From Nitrososphaerota archaeon (GTDB taxonomy: Archaea; Thermoproteota; Nitrososphaeria; Nitrososphaerales; Nitrosopumilaceae), in NCBI GenBank assembly GCA_016201435.1, contig JACQCT010000001.1, positions 40,284 to 104,283 on the forward strand: 64,000 nucleotides of DNA, in the 5' to 3' direction. Made by a program: the position numbers and the translations under genes. Positions 34,575 through 42,878 of the stretch are shown one piece after another (position 1 is the stretch's first letter; each line of letters starts with the position of its first letter). The notes beneath the pieces are model-generated. The model worked only from the letters and a program-made list of their open reading frames with translations, made no database searches and had not been told where the DNA came from.

Positions 34575-35591
34575 TTAGACAATACCGACAAGATTGGCAA
34601 GTTCTTTTCTGCATGAAGAGCCCAATTCTTCTGCAGCTTTTTCTGGAGTGATCTTGTTTAGAAATACTCCATATCCTCGTTCAAGTCCTGACCAAGAATC
34701 ATCTTGTGGATATACCTCTATGTGCCAGTGGATTTGTCTATTGTTTTTCTTTTCTGGTGAAAGGTGAAAGACCATGTTGTAAGAAGGATTTTTCATTGTA
34801 GTTGCTAGTCCACCCAGTGTTGCACGTAAGATCAATGACAGATCATTAATCTCCTTTTGCGTAATTTTTGAAAAACTTGTTATGTGTTTTTTTGGATAAA
34901 TCCAGAATTCATATGGATGAGACGGCGCCCATGGACAAAAGGCAAGAAATCCTTCTGTCTGCAGTATTTGCCTTGGCCCTCCTGTCTCTGTAGCTACAGC
35001 CTGGCACATTGGACATATTCCCTTTTCATTTAAGATTCTGTGTGCAGCCTCTGCTTCCAGTTCTATCGTTGGTGGAATTGTGGAAAAAGTGACGACGTTT
35101 ATGTGAGGATGAGTGGTAAAGCCGCCTGCCTCTTTGCCATGATTAACGTAAATTGAGACATATGTGACTCCCCTTTGAGTATAGAGCCAACGAAGTCGAT
35201 CTTGAATAACTACCAGAACATTTGACCACTGTTCTGTAGGTAATGTAGCAAGAGAATCTTTGTGTTTTTCAGACGCAACCACGATATAGTGATACCCGTA
35301 AGCAGGTTCGCTATACAGCGGCCTATCACTGAAAGAATTTTCAGAGTCTGTAGTTACTACAGGATTTTTACTTTCAAAAACTCTTACTGACCATCCTTCA
35401 ACAAAATAATCTTCACTGTCCTGAAGCCTTTGCAACATACCATCTTTTGCGACAAGTGAAAGTGTTGATGGGTTTGTCATGGATTCATTTCCAGGACAGA
35501 ATGGGCATTTTTTTGAATCTGTAGCTACATGGTTGTTTGGGGAAACAATGACAAACTTGTCAATGACATAATCTTTACGCAAATCCCCCAT
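34575..35591 (-). CDS. Galactose-1-phosphate uridylyltransferase-like protein (HIT superfamily)
   Basis: A 338-residue GalT-family nucleotidyltransferase. It has the N-terminal zinc pair CPFCPGNE, a second zinc pair CPMC in the middle, the active region TTHPHINVVTF and a C-terminal QIHWHIEVYP. GalT normally has HPHxQ at the active site; here the glutamine position is asparagine (HPHIN). Since that glutamine stabilises the nucleotidyl-enzyme, the donor may differ, for example ADP- rather than UDP-sugars. It is divergent from the phosphoglycerate mutase gene. Confidence 0.85.
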   Translation of the reverse strand: MGDLRKDYVIDKFVIVSPNNHVATDSKKCPFCPGNESMTNPSTLSLVAKDGMLQRLQDSEDYFVEGWSVRVFESKNPVVTTDSENSFSDRPLYSEPAYGYHYIVVASEKHKDSLATLPTEQWSNVLVVIQDRLRWLYTQRGVTYVSIYVNHGKEAGGFTTHPHINVVTFSTIPPTIELEAEAAHRILNEKGICPMCQAVATETGGPRQILQTEGFLAFCPWAPSHPYEFWIYPKKHITSFSKITQKEINDLSLILRATLGGLATTMKNPSYNMVFHLSPEKKNNRQIHWHIEVYPQDDSWSGLERGYGVFLNKITPEKAAEELGSSCRKELANLVGIV

Positions 35592-35724
35592 ATCACTACA
35601 ATCGGGATCTGGTAATTTAAAACCTTTTCAAAGATCGGATAAAAAAATATTGTAAAGTTTATGTGTAACACAACAAACTCGAAAAGTGAGCTGATGAAAA
35701 ATTTCTGATAATTCCGATGTACAT

Positions 35725-36984
35725 ATGATATATGTTCTGCTAGATGGTATCGGAGATCTTCCACATCCAAATCTAAAAGGTTCTACTCCTCTTAGTTTTG
35801 CAAAAACTCCCAACCTTGATAAAATTGCAAGAAATGGCTCCATAGGACAAGTCATATCAGTAGGAAAAGGAATTGCCCCCCAGTCAGATATTGCAGTTTT
35901 TAACATGCTGGGATACAAATTTCAACATGCAGATTATGTTGGAAGGGGAGTAATAGAGGCAATTGGAATAGGCATTGATTTTAAAGACGGAGACTTGGCT
36001 TTGCGCGGGAACTTTGCAACAGTAAATGACGAGAACATCATAGTTGACAGAAGAGCTGGAAGAAACATAGAGAAAGATGATGCCCTTGCAGTTTCACTTG
36101 AGATAGAACGAAAGATGAAATTTTCAAATCCTAAAGCTTCAGTTGTCGTAGCACCAACCATAGGACATAGATTGGTTGTTAGGATACGGTGTGAGGGTGA
36201 GCGTCTTTGCTCAGAAATAAGCAATACGGATCCTGCCTATGCAAGAATAGCTGGAATGGGTGTGGCAAGAGCACCTGGAGACTATCTAGAGATTGAAAAA
36301 TCTCTTCCTCTTAACGAGTCCCCCAGTGCAAAGCTTTCTGCCACTCTAGTCAATGAATTTACTGAACAGTCACTGGATATAATGAAAAAAAGTGAGACAA
36401 ATAAAATTCGTAAAGAAAAAGGAAAGAAACTTTTGAACAGTATCTTATTGCGAGATGCTGGCAACAAATTTCCTGATGTCATTCCCATAAATGATCTGCA
36501 TGCAATGAAGTTTTCATGCATAGTAGACATGCCAGTAGAAATTGGGATTTCAAATGTACTAAAGATGAAGACGTTTAGTGCAGGAGGCTTGACAGACTAT
36601 GAAGAAAAGGCAAGAGTTGCTGCAAAGGCAATGGAAACCCAAAATGCAATTTATGTTCACATCAAAGGCCCTGATGAGTTTGGCCACGATGGTGACGCGA
36701 TAGGAAAAATGAAAAACATTGAAGAGATAGACAAGAGATTTTTTGGAACATTGCTTGACAACATTGACACTGGAAAGGTTTCAATTGTGATTTCAGGAGA
36801 TCATTCCACACCATGCATTAATCGGGGACACAGTGATGATCCAGTTCCCGTTTTGGTCTCTGGAAATTCTGTCAAAAAAGATGGAACTGTAAGGTTTACT
36901 GAAGATGAAGCAAAGAAAGGAAAAATCGGTTTGCTTGCAGGTGCGGATGTAATAAAAACTGCCTTGAAATTAATCAAACCATAA
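35725..36984 (+). CDS. apgM: Cofactor-independent phosphoglycerate mutase, archaeal ApgM
   Basis: A 419-residue alkaline-phosphatase-superfamily enzyme. LLDGIGDLPHP carries the first metal aspartate, APQSDIAVFNMLGY the catalytic serine, and HIKGPDEFGHDGD and ISGDHSTPC the remaining metal ligands. It interconverts 3- and 2-phosphoglycerate in glycolysis/gluconeogenesis. ATG at 35725 begins the fold at once. It overlaps the convergent DUF309 gene by 11 bases. Confidence 0.93.
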   Translation: MIYVLLDGIGDLPHPNLKGSTPLSFAKTPNLDKIARNGSIGQVISVGKGIAPQSDIAVFNMLGYKFQHADYVGRGVIEAIGIGIDFKDGDLALRGNFATVNDENIIVDRRAGRNIEKDDALAVSLEIERKMKFSNPKASVVVAPTIGHRLVVRIRCEGERLCSEISNTDPAYARIAGMGVARAPGDYLEIEKSLPLNESPSAKLSATLVNEFTEQSLDIMKKSETNKIRKEKGKKLLNSILLRDAGNKFPDVIPINDLHAMKFSCIVDMPVEIGISNVLKMKTFSAGGLTDYEEKARVAAKAMETQNAIYVHIKGPDEFGHDGDAIGKMKNIEEIDKRFFGTLLDNIDTGKVSIVISGDHSTPCINRGHSDDPVPVLVSGNSVKKDGTVRFTEDEAKKGKIGLLAGADVIKTALKLIKP

Positions 36985-37522
36985 AAGTTTCTATTTTTCC
37001 AGAAGATATAATTTCTGAGACCTTGTTTCGCAAAATATCAACATCTATGTTATAGTATTTTCCTGAAGAGTTGCCAAACTTTTCCATCGCTCTCTTTAGA
37101 ATTGAAAGACAGATGTCATCCTCGTTTTTCTGATAGTGTACAAATGCTGCGGCAACAAGAATTATTCCCTGAATCAGGTCCTTTTCTCCATCGTATGTCT
37201 TCTTCCATACGCTTTCCAGGATTTCATGGCACTCCCAAAACCTTTCATAGTTGAAATATTCTCTTCCATTTTCTACCGCTTTTTCTTTTTCCATTTCCTC
37301 TTCAACCAAATGTCTTGCATGGTCAAGCGGGGATATGATTTCGAGTTTTTTTACCAAAACATCCAGATATTCTTTTGATACGGACACATCAAACTCTACA
37401 TATCTGCTTGAGACTCTTGCATCCCTTACAATGGCATGCATTCCAGCAACAAGCTTGTCAGCTTGTGATAGGAGCTTTTTTGCATCCTGCGGAACATGAC
37501 CTGAATTTTTCAGGTGAATCAT
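36974..37522 (-). CDS. DUF309-domain protein
   Basis: A protein of 182 residues from ATG 37522 (186 from GTG 37534). The second half matches DUF309: GREYFNYERFWECHEILESV, then DLIQGIILVAAAFVHYQKN. The first half is an unassigned helical region. DUF309 proteins are widespread helical-bundle proteins of unknown function, conserved W, E and H residues suggesting a ligand site. No functional hint comes from the neighbours. Confidence 0.8.
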   Translation of the reverse strand: MIHLKNSGHVPQDAKKLLSQADKLVAGMHAIVRDARVSSRYVEFDVSVSKEYLDVLVKKLEIISPLDHARHLVEEEMEKEKAVENGREYFNYERFWECHEILESVWKKTYDGEKDLIQGIILVAAAFVHYQKNEDDICLSILKRAMEKFGNSSGKYYNIDVDILRNKVSEIISSGKIETFMV

Positions 37523-37616
37523 AAAACGATCCACATGCAGAGAATGGTTTAATTTCTTAAATTTGTTAGCAATTTTCCGTTAAGATTATATGAACAATTA
37601 AGAGGACTTGGAATAC

Positions 37617-38066
37617 ATGTCCATGATTGATGTAACACGTGATGTAAAGAACATCCTACTTGCAAGAAGGGAGATTACATGCACATTTAAGGGACTGGCT
37701 GGCAAGCTAAAAAAACTAGAAGCAGTGGATGTCGTATCAAAACACTTTAAGCTTGATGGCAAAGTCATAGTTCCAATCAAATTACAAAATGAAACAGGAA
37801 GGCCTATGGTTTCAGGTATTTTCTATATTTATGACGATGAAAAATTGGCGAGACAGCATGTCAAGCCGGCAATTTTCCAAAGACTAGACAAGGCAAAAGG
37901 TGGCGGTGAAAAGGCAGAAGAGGTAAAGGAAGCCCCGGCAGAAAAAGCTGAAGAGAAAAAGGCAGAAAAACCAAAGAAGGAAGAAAAGAAAGCTGAAGAC
38001 ACGTCGGAAGAAAAGCCAAGAGAGAAAAAGGCAGAAGACAAACCAAAGAAGGAAGAGAGTAAGTAA
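37617..38066 (+). CDS. rps24e: Ribosomal protein eS24 with charged C-terminal tail
   Basis: A 149-residue protein whose first 95 residues match eS24 (DVTRDVKNILLARREITCTF; FYIYDDEKLARQHVKPAIFQ). Residues 95-149 form a long Lys/Glu/Ala-rich tail that archaeal eS24 usually lacks. ATG at 37617 is preferred, with AGAGG 11 bases upstream; TTG at 37608 would leave the purine run too close. Its stop overlaps the next start by one base, giving the common archaeal eS24-eS31 operon. Confidence 0.88.
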   Translation: MSMIDVTRDVKNILLARREITCTFKGLAGKLKKLEAVDVVSKHFKLDGKVIVPIKLQNETGRPMVSGIFYIYDDEKLARQHVKPAIFQRLDKAKGGGEKAEEVKEAPAEKAEEKKAEKPKKEEKKAEDTSEEKPREKKAEDKPKKEESK

Positions 38067-38260
38067 TGGCAGGAGGAAAGAAAGCAGCTGGAGGCAAAAA
38101 AGGTTCGAGCCCCAGTGTCTACAAGTTTTACAAAGTTAAAGGGGAAAAGGCAGAAAAACTGCGAAAGGAATGCGACAGATGTGGTAAGGGAGTGTTCATG
38201 TCAGAACACAAAAACAGACGCACTTGCGGCAAATGCGGTCTTACTGAATTTAAACAATAA
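38066..38260 (+). CDS. rps27ae: Ribosomal protein eS31 (S27ae)
   Basis: A 64-residue zinc-ribbon ribosomal protein of the small subunit. ECDRCGKGVFM and RRTCGKCGLTEF hold the four zinc cysteines. The N-terminus is basic with glycine-lysine repeats. It is the second gene of the eS24 operon, starting within the eS24 stop. In eukaryotes the same domain is fused to ubiquitin; here it stands alone. Confidence 0.93.
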   Translation: MAGGKKAAGGKKGSSPSVYKFYKVKGEKAEKLRKECDRCGKGVFMSEHKNRRTCGKCGLTEFKQ

Positions 38261-38965
38261 TTAGTAATACTTTTTCTTGCGAAGTTTTGACATTTTTTGT
38301 GCAAGTTCATCAAGCTTTGATTCTAGTTTTGGATCAATCTTTGTTTTAGCAAGGATTTCTGATGGAATCTTGGCAATATTTGTATCCATGGTTATCTTTG
38401 TGGTTGGCAGGTTTTTTTCTATCCAGAATTTAACCACCTTGTCTTCAAGCTTGTAGTCTCGAAATCCTTCAGGAAATTTCTTTGTTATATGCAACAGCAA
38501 GGTCTTGTCATCAAATACGGCCCTTGGATCAAAAAGTCTAGTCGCATCTGAATATGCACTTTCAAATAAATTTCCTGAAAGCTCATCAGAGAGAATTTCC
38601 ATTTTTGATATACGTCTTACTAGTTCCAGATAGTGTAAAAATTCGTGAGCCAAAATGGCATGTATTGTTCCCTTTAGGCCAAATGCTACAAGTGGTGCAG
38701 TGATTTGAATTATGATTTCAAGTTTTTCTGCAATAACAACTGGAGTTGTCCTGGCAAACAATATTCCAAGATCAGTTGAGATATGAGAGTGTGACAATAC
38801 GATAGACGGTTCCACATATGCAATTGGAAAGTTGATTCCTGATGCCTTTTCTATTCTGTCTATTCCGGATATAACAACAGGAAACCTTTCTGTTATGGTA
38901 TGATGGATCTTGTCAGGCAAAAGACCGTTTTTGTGTGCCTCTTGAACTTTTAGTAGCGGATTCAA
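38261..38965 (-). CDS. HExxH zincin-like hypothetical protein
   Basis: A 234-residue protein with an HEFLHYLELV motif (HExxH plus a downstream acid) inside a predicted helix, as in zinc metallopeptidases. No signal peptide is visible, so it would act in the cytoplasm. The ends carry no recognised domain and the C-terminus is lysine-rich. It is convergent with the ribosomal operon, beginning one base after the eS31 stop. A peptidase function is inferred only from the motif. Confidence 0.7.
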   Translation of the reverse strand: MNPLLKVQEAHKNGLLPDKIHHTITERFPVVISGIDRIEKASGINFPIAYVEPSIVLSHSHISTDLGILFARTTPVVIAEKLEIIIQITAPLVAFGLKGTIHAILAHEFLHYLELVRRISKMEILSDELSGNLFESAYSDATRLFDPRAVFDDKTLLLHITKKFPEGFRDYKLEDKVVKFWIEKNLPTTKITMDTNIAKIPSEILAKTKIDPKLESKLDELAQKMSKLRKKKYY

Positions 38966-39033
38966 TTAAAACAAACTAGTCCCAGACTATAAAAAACGTT
39001 GACACCATTTCAATTACAGAACCACAGGCTCAG

Positions 39034-39050
39034 ATCAGCATTTTGCTGAT
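39034..39050. terminator. Possible hairpin, 7-bp stem
   Basis: ATCAGCA, loop TTT, TGCTGAT, then a T-rich run. The structure is exact, but the role is uncertain because both flanking genes point away from it. Confidence 0.35.
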
Positions 39051-39374
39051 TAAATTTTTACAAATTCAACGATGATAAATTTTAGAATTTTACTAACAGG
39101 ATGGATCTAAAATTGATACCACTATGGATGTTATGTAAAACCGAGATAGTGAAGAAGATGGTCACTTGTGGAGAACTTGTTTTGTTCTTCAAGTAAAACC
39201 AGATTCAACATCTCCCACAATTTAGATTATTATCCATTTTCCATTTGGTTTGATGGGTAACTTTTCCATTCTTGATTTCAACACTTTTAGTCCAAACCAT
39301 TGGTTTTGTACTAGACTGAATGAAATACACCTGCTTCATGTACAATATCACCTAAACGATATATTAAGTACAAA

Positions 39375-39393
39375 TTTTTTTAAAATGAAAAAA
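39375..39393 (+). promoter_or_regulatory. Recurring A/T palindromic promoter motif
   Basis: TTTTTTTAAAATGAAAAAA ends exactly 36 bases before the ATG at 39429 and is followed by a weak TATA-like TACTTATTATTAC. The same motif and spacing occur before 57715 and 60628. Confidence 0.6.
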
Positions 39394-39428
39394 CCGCTAC
39401 TTATTATTACTAAAATCAAAGTAATTGT

Positions 39429-40451
39429 ATGAAAATTAATCTAAATGGACTATTAGAACTATCTGATAAGCAATCAAACTTGGTCTTTCTATCTATAATT
39501 CTTGCTGGTGGGTCAATAATTGTTTCTGCATTTTATTTCATAGACATAAATGCACTATTAAATCAAGGATTTTTTACAATAAAGGAAAAACTTCTAGGAA
39601 TTGGAGTTGTTGTTCTTGTAGTACATATTTTGCTTACCTGCCTGGTTAGGTCTGGTTTTAGAAAGATACAGCATGCAAAACAAATTATAGATCAAAAAAA
39701 TGACGAGCTGAAAAAAATCGATGAGGCAAAAACAGAATTTGTTGCGATGGTAACACACGAACTTAAAACTCCTATCGTTCCAATTGTATCATATGCCAGT
39801 ATGTTATTGCAACAAAGATTTGGACCTGTAAATGATGTGCAAAGACAAAAACTCCAAATCATGATCTCTGGTGCCGAATCTCTACAATGTCTTATTCAAG
39901 ATATTCTTGATCTACACAAAGCTGATCTAGGAAAGCTAAAATTACATCTAGAGTTTGAAGACATTAAAGACGTAATACAAGAAGCCTTGTCAATAACATT
40001 TCCACTTGCAAATAGACGAGGAATAATTCTAGATGATCAGACATCACAAAATATCACAATTAGTATGGACAGACGTAGGATGTTGCAAGTCATTACAAAT
40101 TTGATCAAAAATGCAATTGATTTTGTACCTTTGGAAGAAGGAATCATCACGATACAACAAGAACTTCAAAATGAGACCATGATCCTATCTATAACAGATA
40201 ATGGACCAGGTATTCCAAAGGACAAAGTGAATGGTCTATTCAAAAAGTTTTATCAGACAGAGACTTCTGCCACTGGAGGGCGAGATAGCACTGGATTAGG
40301 TTTGTCAATTTGCAAAATGATAGTAGAGCAGCACGGAGGCAAGATATGGGCAGAAAGCGAAATTGGCAAAGGAACATCAATTAAGATTAGTCTACCAGTC
40401 CAAAAAACAATTACGTCAGATAAAATTGCCACTACAGTGAATTCAAATTAA
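39429..40451 (+). CDS. Membrane sensor histidine kinase
   Basis: A 340-residue kinase with two membrane helices (about 20-42 and 56-76) joined by a short extracytoplasmic loop, a linker helix, a HisKA domain with the phosphorylated His in MVTHELKTPIVPIVSYASML, and a HATPase with N, G1 (DNGPGIP) and G2 (GLGLSICKM) boxes. No PAS or Cache domain is present, so the signal is probably membrane-borne. No receiver gene is adjacent. The recurring promoter motif lies before it. Confidence 0.9.
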   Translation: MKINLNGLLELSDKQSNLVFLSIILAGGSIIVSAFYFIDINALLNQGFFTIKEKLLGIGVVVLVVHILLTCLVRSGFRKIQHAKQIIDQKNDELKKIDEAKTEFVAMVTHELKTPIVPIVSYASMLLQQRFGPVNDVQRQKLQIMISGAESLQCLIQDILDLHKADLGKLKLHLEFEDIKDVIQEALSITFPLANRRGIILDDQTSQNITISMDRRRMLQVITNLIKNAIDFVPLEEGIITIQQELQNETMILSITDNGPGIPKDKVNGLFKKFYQTETSATGGRDSTGLGLSICKMIVEQHGGKIWAESEIGKGTSIKISLPVQKTITSDKIATTVNSN

Positions 40452-40558
40452 ACTTGTGTTTGTTTTAAATTACAAACAACACTATTGAATTAGAATTCAA
40501 TTACATTCTCTTATTATTGTGGCATAAATCTCATTAGGTTCAGATCTTTGAGAATCCG

Positions 40559-41131
40559 AGTCTTACAGGACTCAAACTTTCTGAATAAATCTGAATCTTG
40601 TTGAAATTACTATGACGCCAATAATTGATATTACGATAATCATGCCTGCAAGAGAGCCAAATTCTGGGACCGCAACAACTTGTGAAAGATTTGAATTCAT
40701 GTGTGCTATGTCATCTGGGTTTATCCCGTGATTTTCAAAACAATTTTCTATTGTTATCATTTTTTGATATCCTTGACCTTGAGCAAGGTGAGTATGCAAA
40801 TCTTCTAATGATATTGTCGGATTTGAGCTTTTAATTGCATTTACTGCTGCATTATACGCATTTACCAAGAATTGGTATTGTTCGCCCACATCCGTTATGA
40901 AATGATTACCTGTGGCATCAATGTATTCATAATCTTCAGTGTAGCAAAATTTTTGTATCGAAGCACTTATTGCGTATGTAAATGGCTCATTTCCAATCAG
41001 AATTAAAATTGAAGATATCATAACCAGCATGAAAAGTACAACCCAGCTCTTCAACAATCAATGTTTTGTGAGACTAGAACATTAACTTTTCAACAAATCA
41101 TAACGTAGCAAGTCTTACAGGACTCGAACTT
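40559..41131. repeat. 21-bp direct repeats flanking the PEFG protein gene
   Basis: AGTCTTACAGGACTC plus AACTT at 40559-40579 and again at 41111-41131, differing at one base (A or G after GGACTC). The copies lie 552 bases apart, one just before the end and one just beyond the start of the gene at 40572-41057. The core AGTC...GACT is a short inverted repeat. Confidence 0.75.
40572..41057 (-). CDS. Secreted/anchored protein with PEFG-CTERM signal
   Basis: A 161-residue protein with an N-terminal signal segment (VVLFMLVMISSILILIG) and a C-terminal VPEFGSLAGMIIVISIIGVI hydrophobic tail ending in RFRFIQK. The PEFG motif before a transmembrane helix and basic end is the archaeal thaumarchaeal sorting signal thought to be processed by an archaeosortase. 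The extracellular part is short and without a known domain. Start is TTG at 41057; a later ATG at codon 10 is possible. It is bracketed by near-identical 21-bp repeats. Confidence 0.8.
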   Translation of the reverse strand: MLKSWVVLFMLVMISSILILIGNEPFTYAISASIQKFCYTEDYEYIDATGNHFITDVGEQYQFLVNAYNAAVNAIKSSNPTISLEDLHTHLAQGQGYQKMITIENCFENHGINPDDIAHMNSNLSQVVAVPEFGSLAGMIIVISIIGVIVISTRFRFIQKV

Positions 41132-41159
41132 GCAAGAGTCCAAGTATTATCAGAAATTA

Positions 41160-42749
41160 TTATTCGGTAGCTACTCGTATCAATTCAGAAATTTGTTTGC
41201 CTTTACCTTGAGAAAGTGCGTTTATCCCGCCATTCAAACTTTCAGATGCAATTCCTTTTCTCGCAAGTACTTGGGCAACCATAAGCGAAGTATTTCCCAT
41301 CATGCAAACAAGCAATGACTTGCCATCAGCTCCTCCCAATGCATTATCCAATTCTTTTGGAATCTCTTGGGTTGTCAAAAGTCGCTCCACGTCTCTTGCC
41401 TTTGGGACATAGATCTTGCTTTCATTAACACCCAGAGAATTTGCAATTAATTCTATTCCCTCCTTGCGCGGAGTGTACTGTGTGTGAATCCAGAGAACTC
41501 GGTCATAGTCTCCAATATTCGAGACAGCTTCATTTAGGTCAACCTGCAGACGGTTCTGCTTTTCCATCGTTGCCAGGTTCTTTCTGTACTTTTGTATTCC
41601 ATCAGCAATTATTACGACAAACTTTCCTCCATAACCACCAAAGTTTGCCATCTGCATCACCGCATAAAGCGCAAGGGCACTGCTTTCCCCCATGTCATGA
41701 CCCTTGTCTACGAAAAACTTGAGCAGACGTTTTGCCTGACTAAAATCTACTTCGTGTTGTCCCGCATATTGCTCAGGTTCGTAGAACTTTAAGCCCGCTG
41801 CCTTGCTTTTCGTCCTTATTCCTGCAACATCTTGATCACCTGGTGGAAAGATCACATGCAGTGATTTTTTTCCATATTTTTCCATCAGGTATCTGCTCAA
41901 TCCGCCAGAGGTGCCGCCTGTACCAAATGTGCAGACAATTCTAAAATCTGCTAGTGAGTTGCTCTGTTCATGTAATTGTTGATCAATCTCAGCGGCTGTC
42001 ACAGTTCTATGAACATCAATGTTCAGATCGTTGTCATACTGTTCTGGACAGAAACAGCCATAGATCTTGGCAAGAAGTTTTGCCAAGTTTATGATGTCCT
42101 GTCTTGCAAGAATTGCTTCTATCTCAGAACTTGATTTATCAAAAATGGTAGGATCAAATCCAAGTTCAGAGAGCTGTGAGCGAATGTTTGAAGCAGTTGC
42201 TTTAGCAACCAAAAGATTCGGGCTGTCCTTCATTCCTGGAGCAGGACAGATGTCCATGTCAAGATTCAGGATACGTATTTTCTCGTTTCTCAACTCCTCA
42301 AAGACTCCTTCCTGTAGCTTTCTAGAGACAAGGGTAACGACATCTAGGCCGAGCTTTGTTATCTGGCCAAGAGCTATTCCAAAGTTACCTGATGTTGCTT
42401 CAAATATGGTCTGTCCACGCTTTAGCTTTCCTGTAACAATGGCGTCATGCACTATGTGTACTGCCGGTCTTACTTTTATTGAGCCTGCTAACAAGTTAGA
42501 ATCAAACTTGCCAAAAACTTGAAGATCTGTATTAGTAAGATCCAAGCTGTATATTTTTTTTGCACATTCCTTCAAATCTTCAGTAATATCAATCAGGGGG
42601 GTTGCGTTGACAACCCTTACTTCGTCTGGTTTTTTTTCTAAATGAGGAACCTTGCTCCATATCTCTCGCTCAAAATCCTCAAGCAAAATGGTGTCAATGT
42701 TATTTTCTTTATTTTCCTGCAATTTTCTTCTCTGTGTTATCAAGTGCAT
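41160..42749 (-). CDS. PLP-dependent cysteine synthase-like enzyme fused to a rhodanese-like domain
   Basis: A 529-residue protein. Residues 40-385 are a fold type II PLP enzyme: the lysine lies in LAGSIKVRPAVHIV, the substrate loop in EATSGNFGIALG, and the phosphate loop in TFGTGGTSGGLSRYL. Residues 420-529 look like a rhodanese-like domain, with LLVCMMGNTSLMVAQVLARK and GGINALS, C in the active-site loop. Cysteine synthase and cystathionine synthase relatives are the closest families. The fusion could handle sulfur transfer directly. The precise substrate is not known. Confidence 0.82.
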   Translation of the reverse strand: MHLITQRRKLQENKENNIDTILLEDFEREIWSKVPHLEKKPDEVRVVNATPLIDITEDLKECAKKIYSLDLTNTDLQVFGKFDSNLLAGSIKVRPAVHIVHDAIVTGKLKRGQTIFEATSGNFGIALGQITKLGLDVVTLVSRKLQEGVFEELRNEKIRILNLDMDICPAPGMKDSPNLLVAKATASNIRSQLSELGFDPTIFDKSSSEIEAILARQDIINLAKLLAKIYGCFCPEQYDNDLNIDVHRTVTAAEIDQQLHEQSNSLADFRIVCTFGTGGTSGGLSRYLMEKYGKKSLHVIFPPGDQDVAGIRTKSKAAGLKFYEPEQYAGQHEVDFSQAKRLLKFFVDKGHDMGESSALALYAVMQMANFGGYGGKFVVIIADGIQKYRKNLATMEKQNRLQVDLNEAVSNIGDYDRVLWIHTQYTPRKEGIELIANSLGVNESKIYVPKARDVERLLTTQEIPKELDNALGGADGKSLLVCMMGNTSLMVAQVLARKGIASESLNGGINALSQGKGKQISELIRVATE

Positions 42750-42878
42750 GAGGTCTTTTAAATTATATGAAAGACTCTCAATAGTTCTGTGCTATTTTGT
42801 GGAATCAATCATATGTTAGAGTCTAAATTTGCCAAATACATGAAGCTTTAGTGTGTAGATTATAATTTTTTAAAATGC

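Larger units (their letters stand above)
38966..39428. other. 463-bp intergenic region with hairpin and promoter motif
   Basis: No coding frame is convincing here. The region has an exact 7-bp inverted repeat ATCAGCA/TGCTGAT at 39034-39050, followed by TAAATTTTTA, and the recurring A/T motif at 39375-39393 just before the histidine kinase gene. It otherwise looks like divergent upstream sequence of the genes at 38965 and 39429. Confidence 0.6.

Noticed and set aside
40552-41131. The GACTCGAACTT sequences as tRNA T-arm remnants
   Set aside because: They resemble a T-loop by a few bases only; the flanking stems do not pair, so no tRNA fragment is supported.
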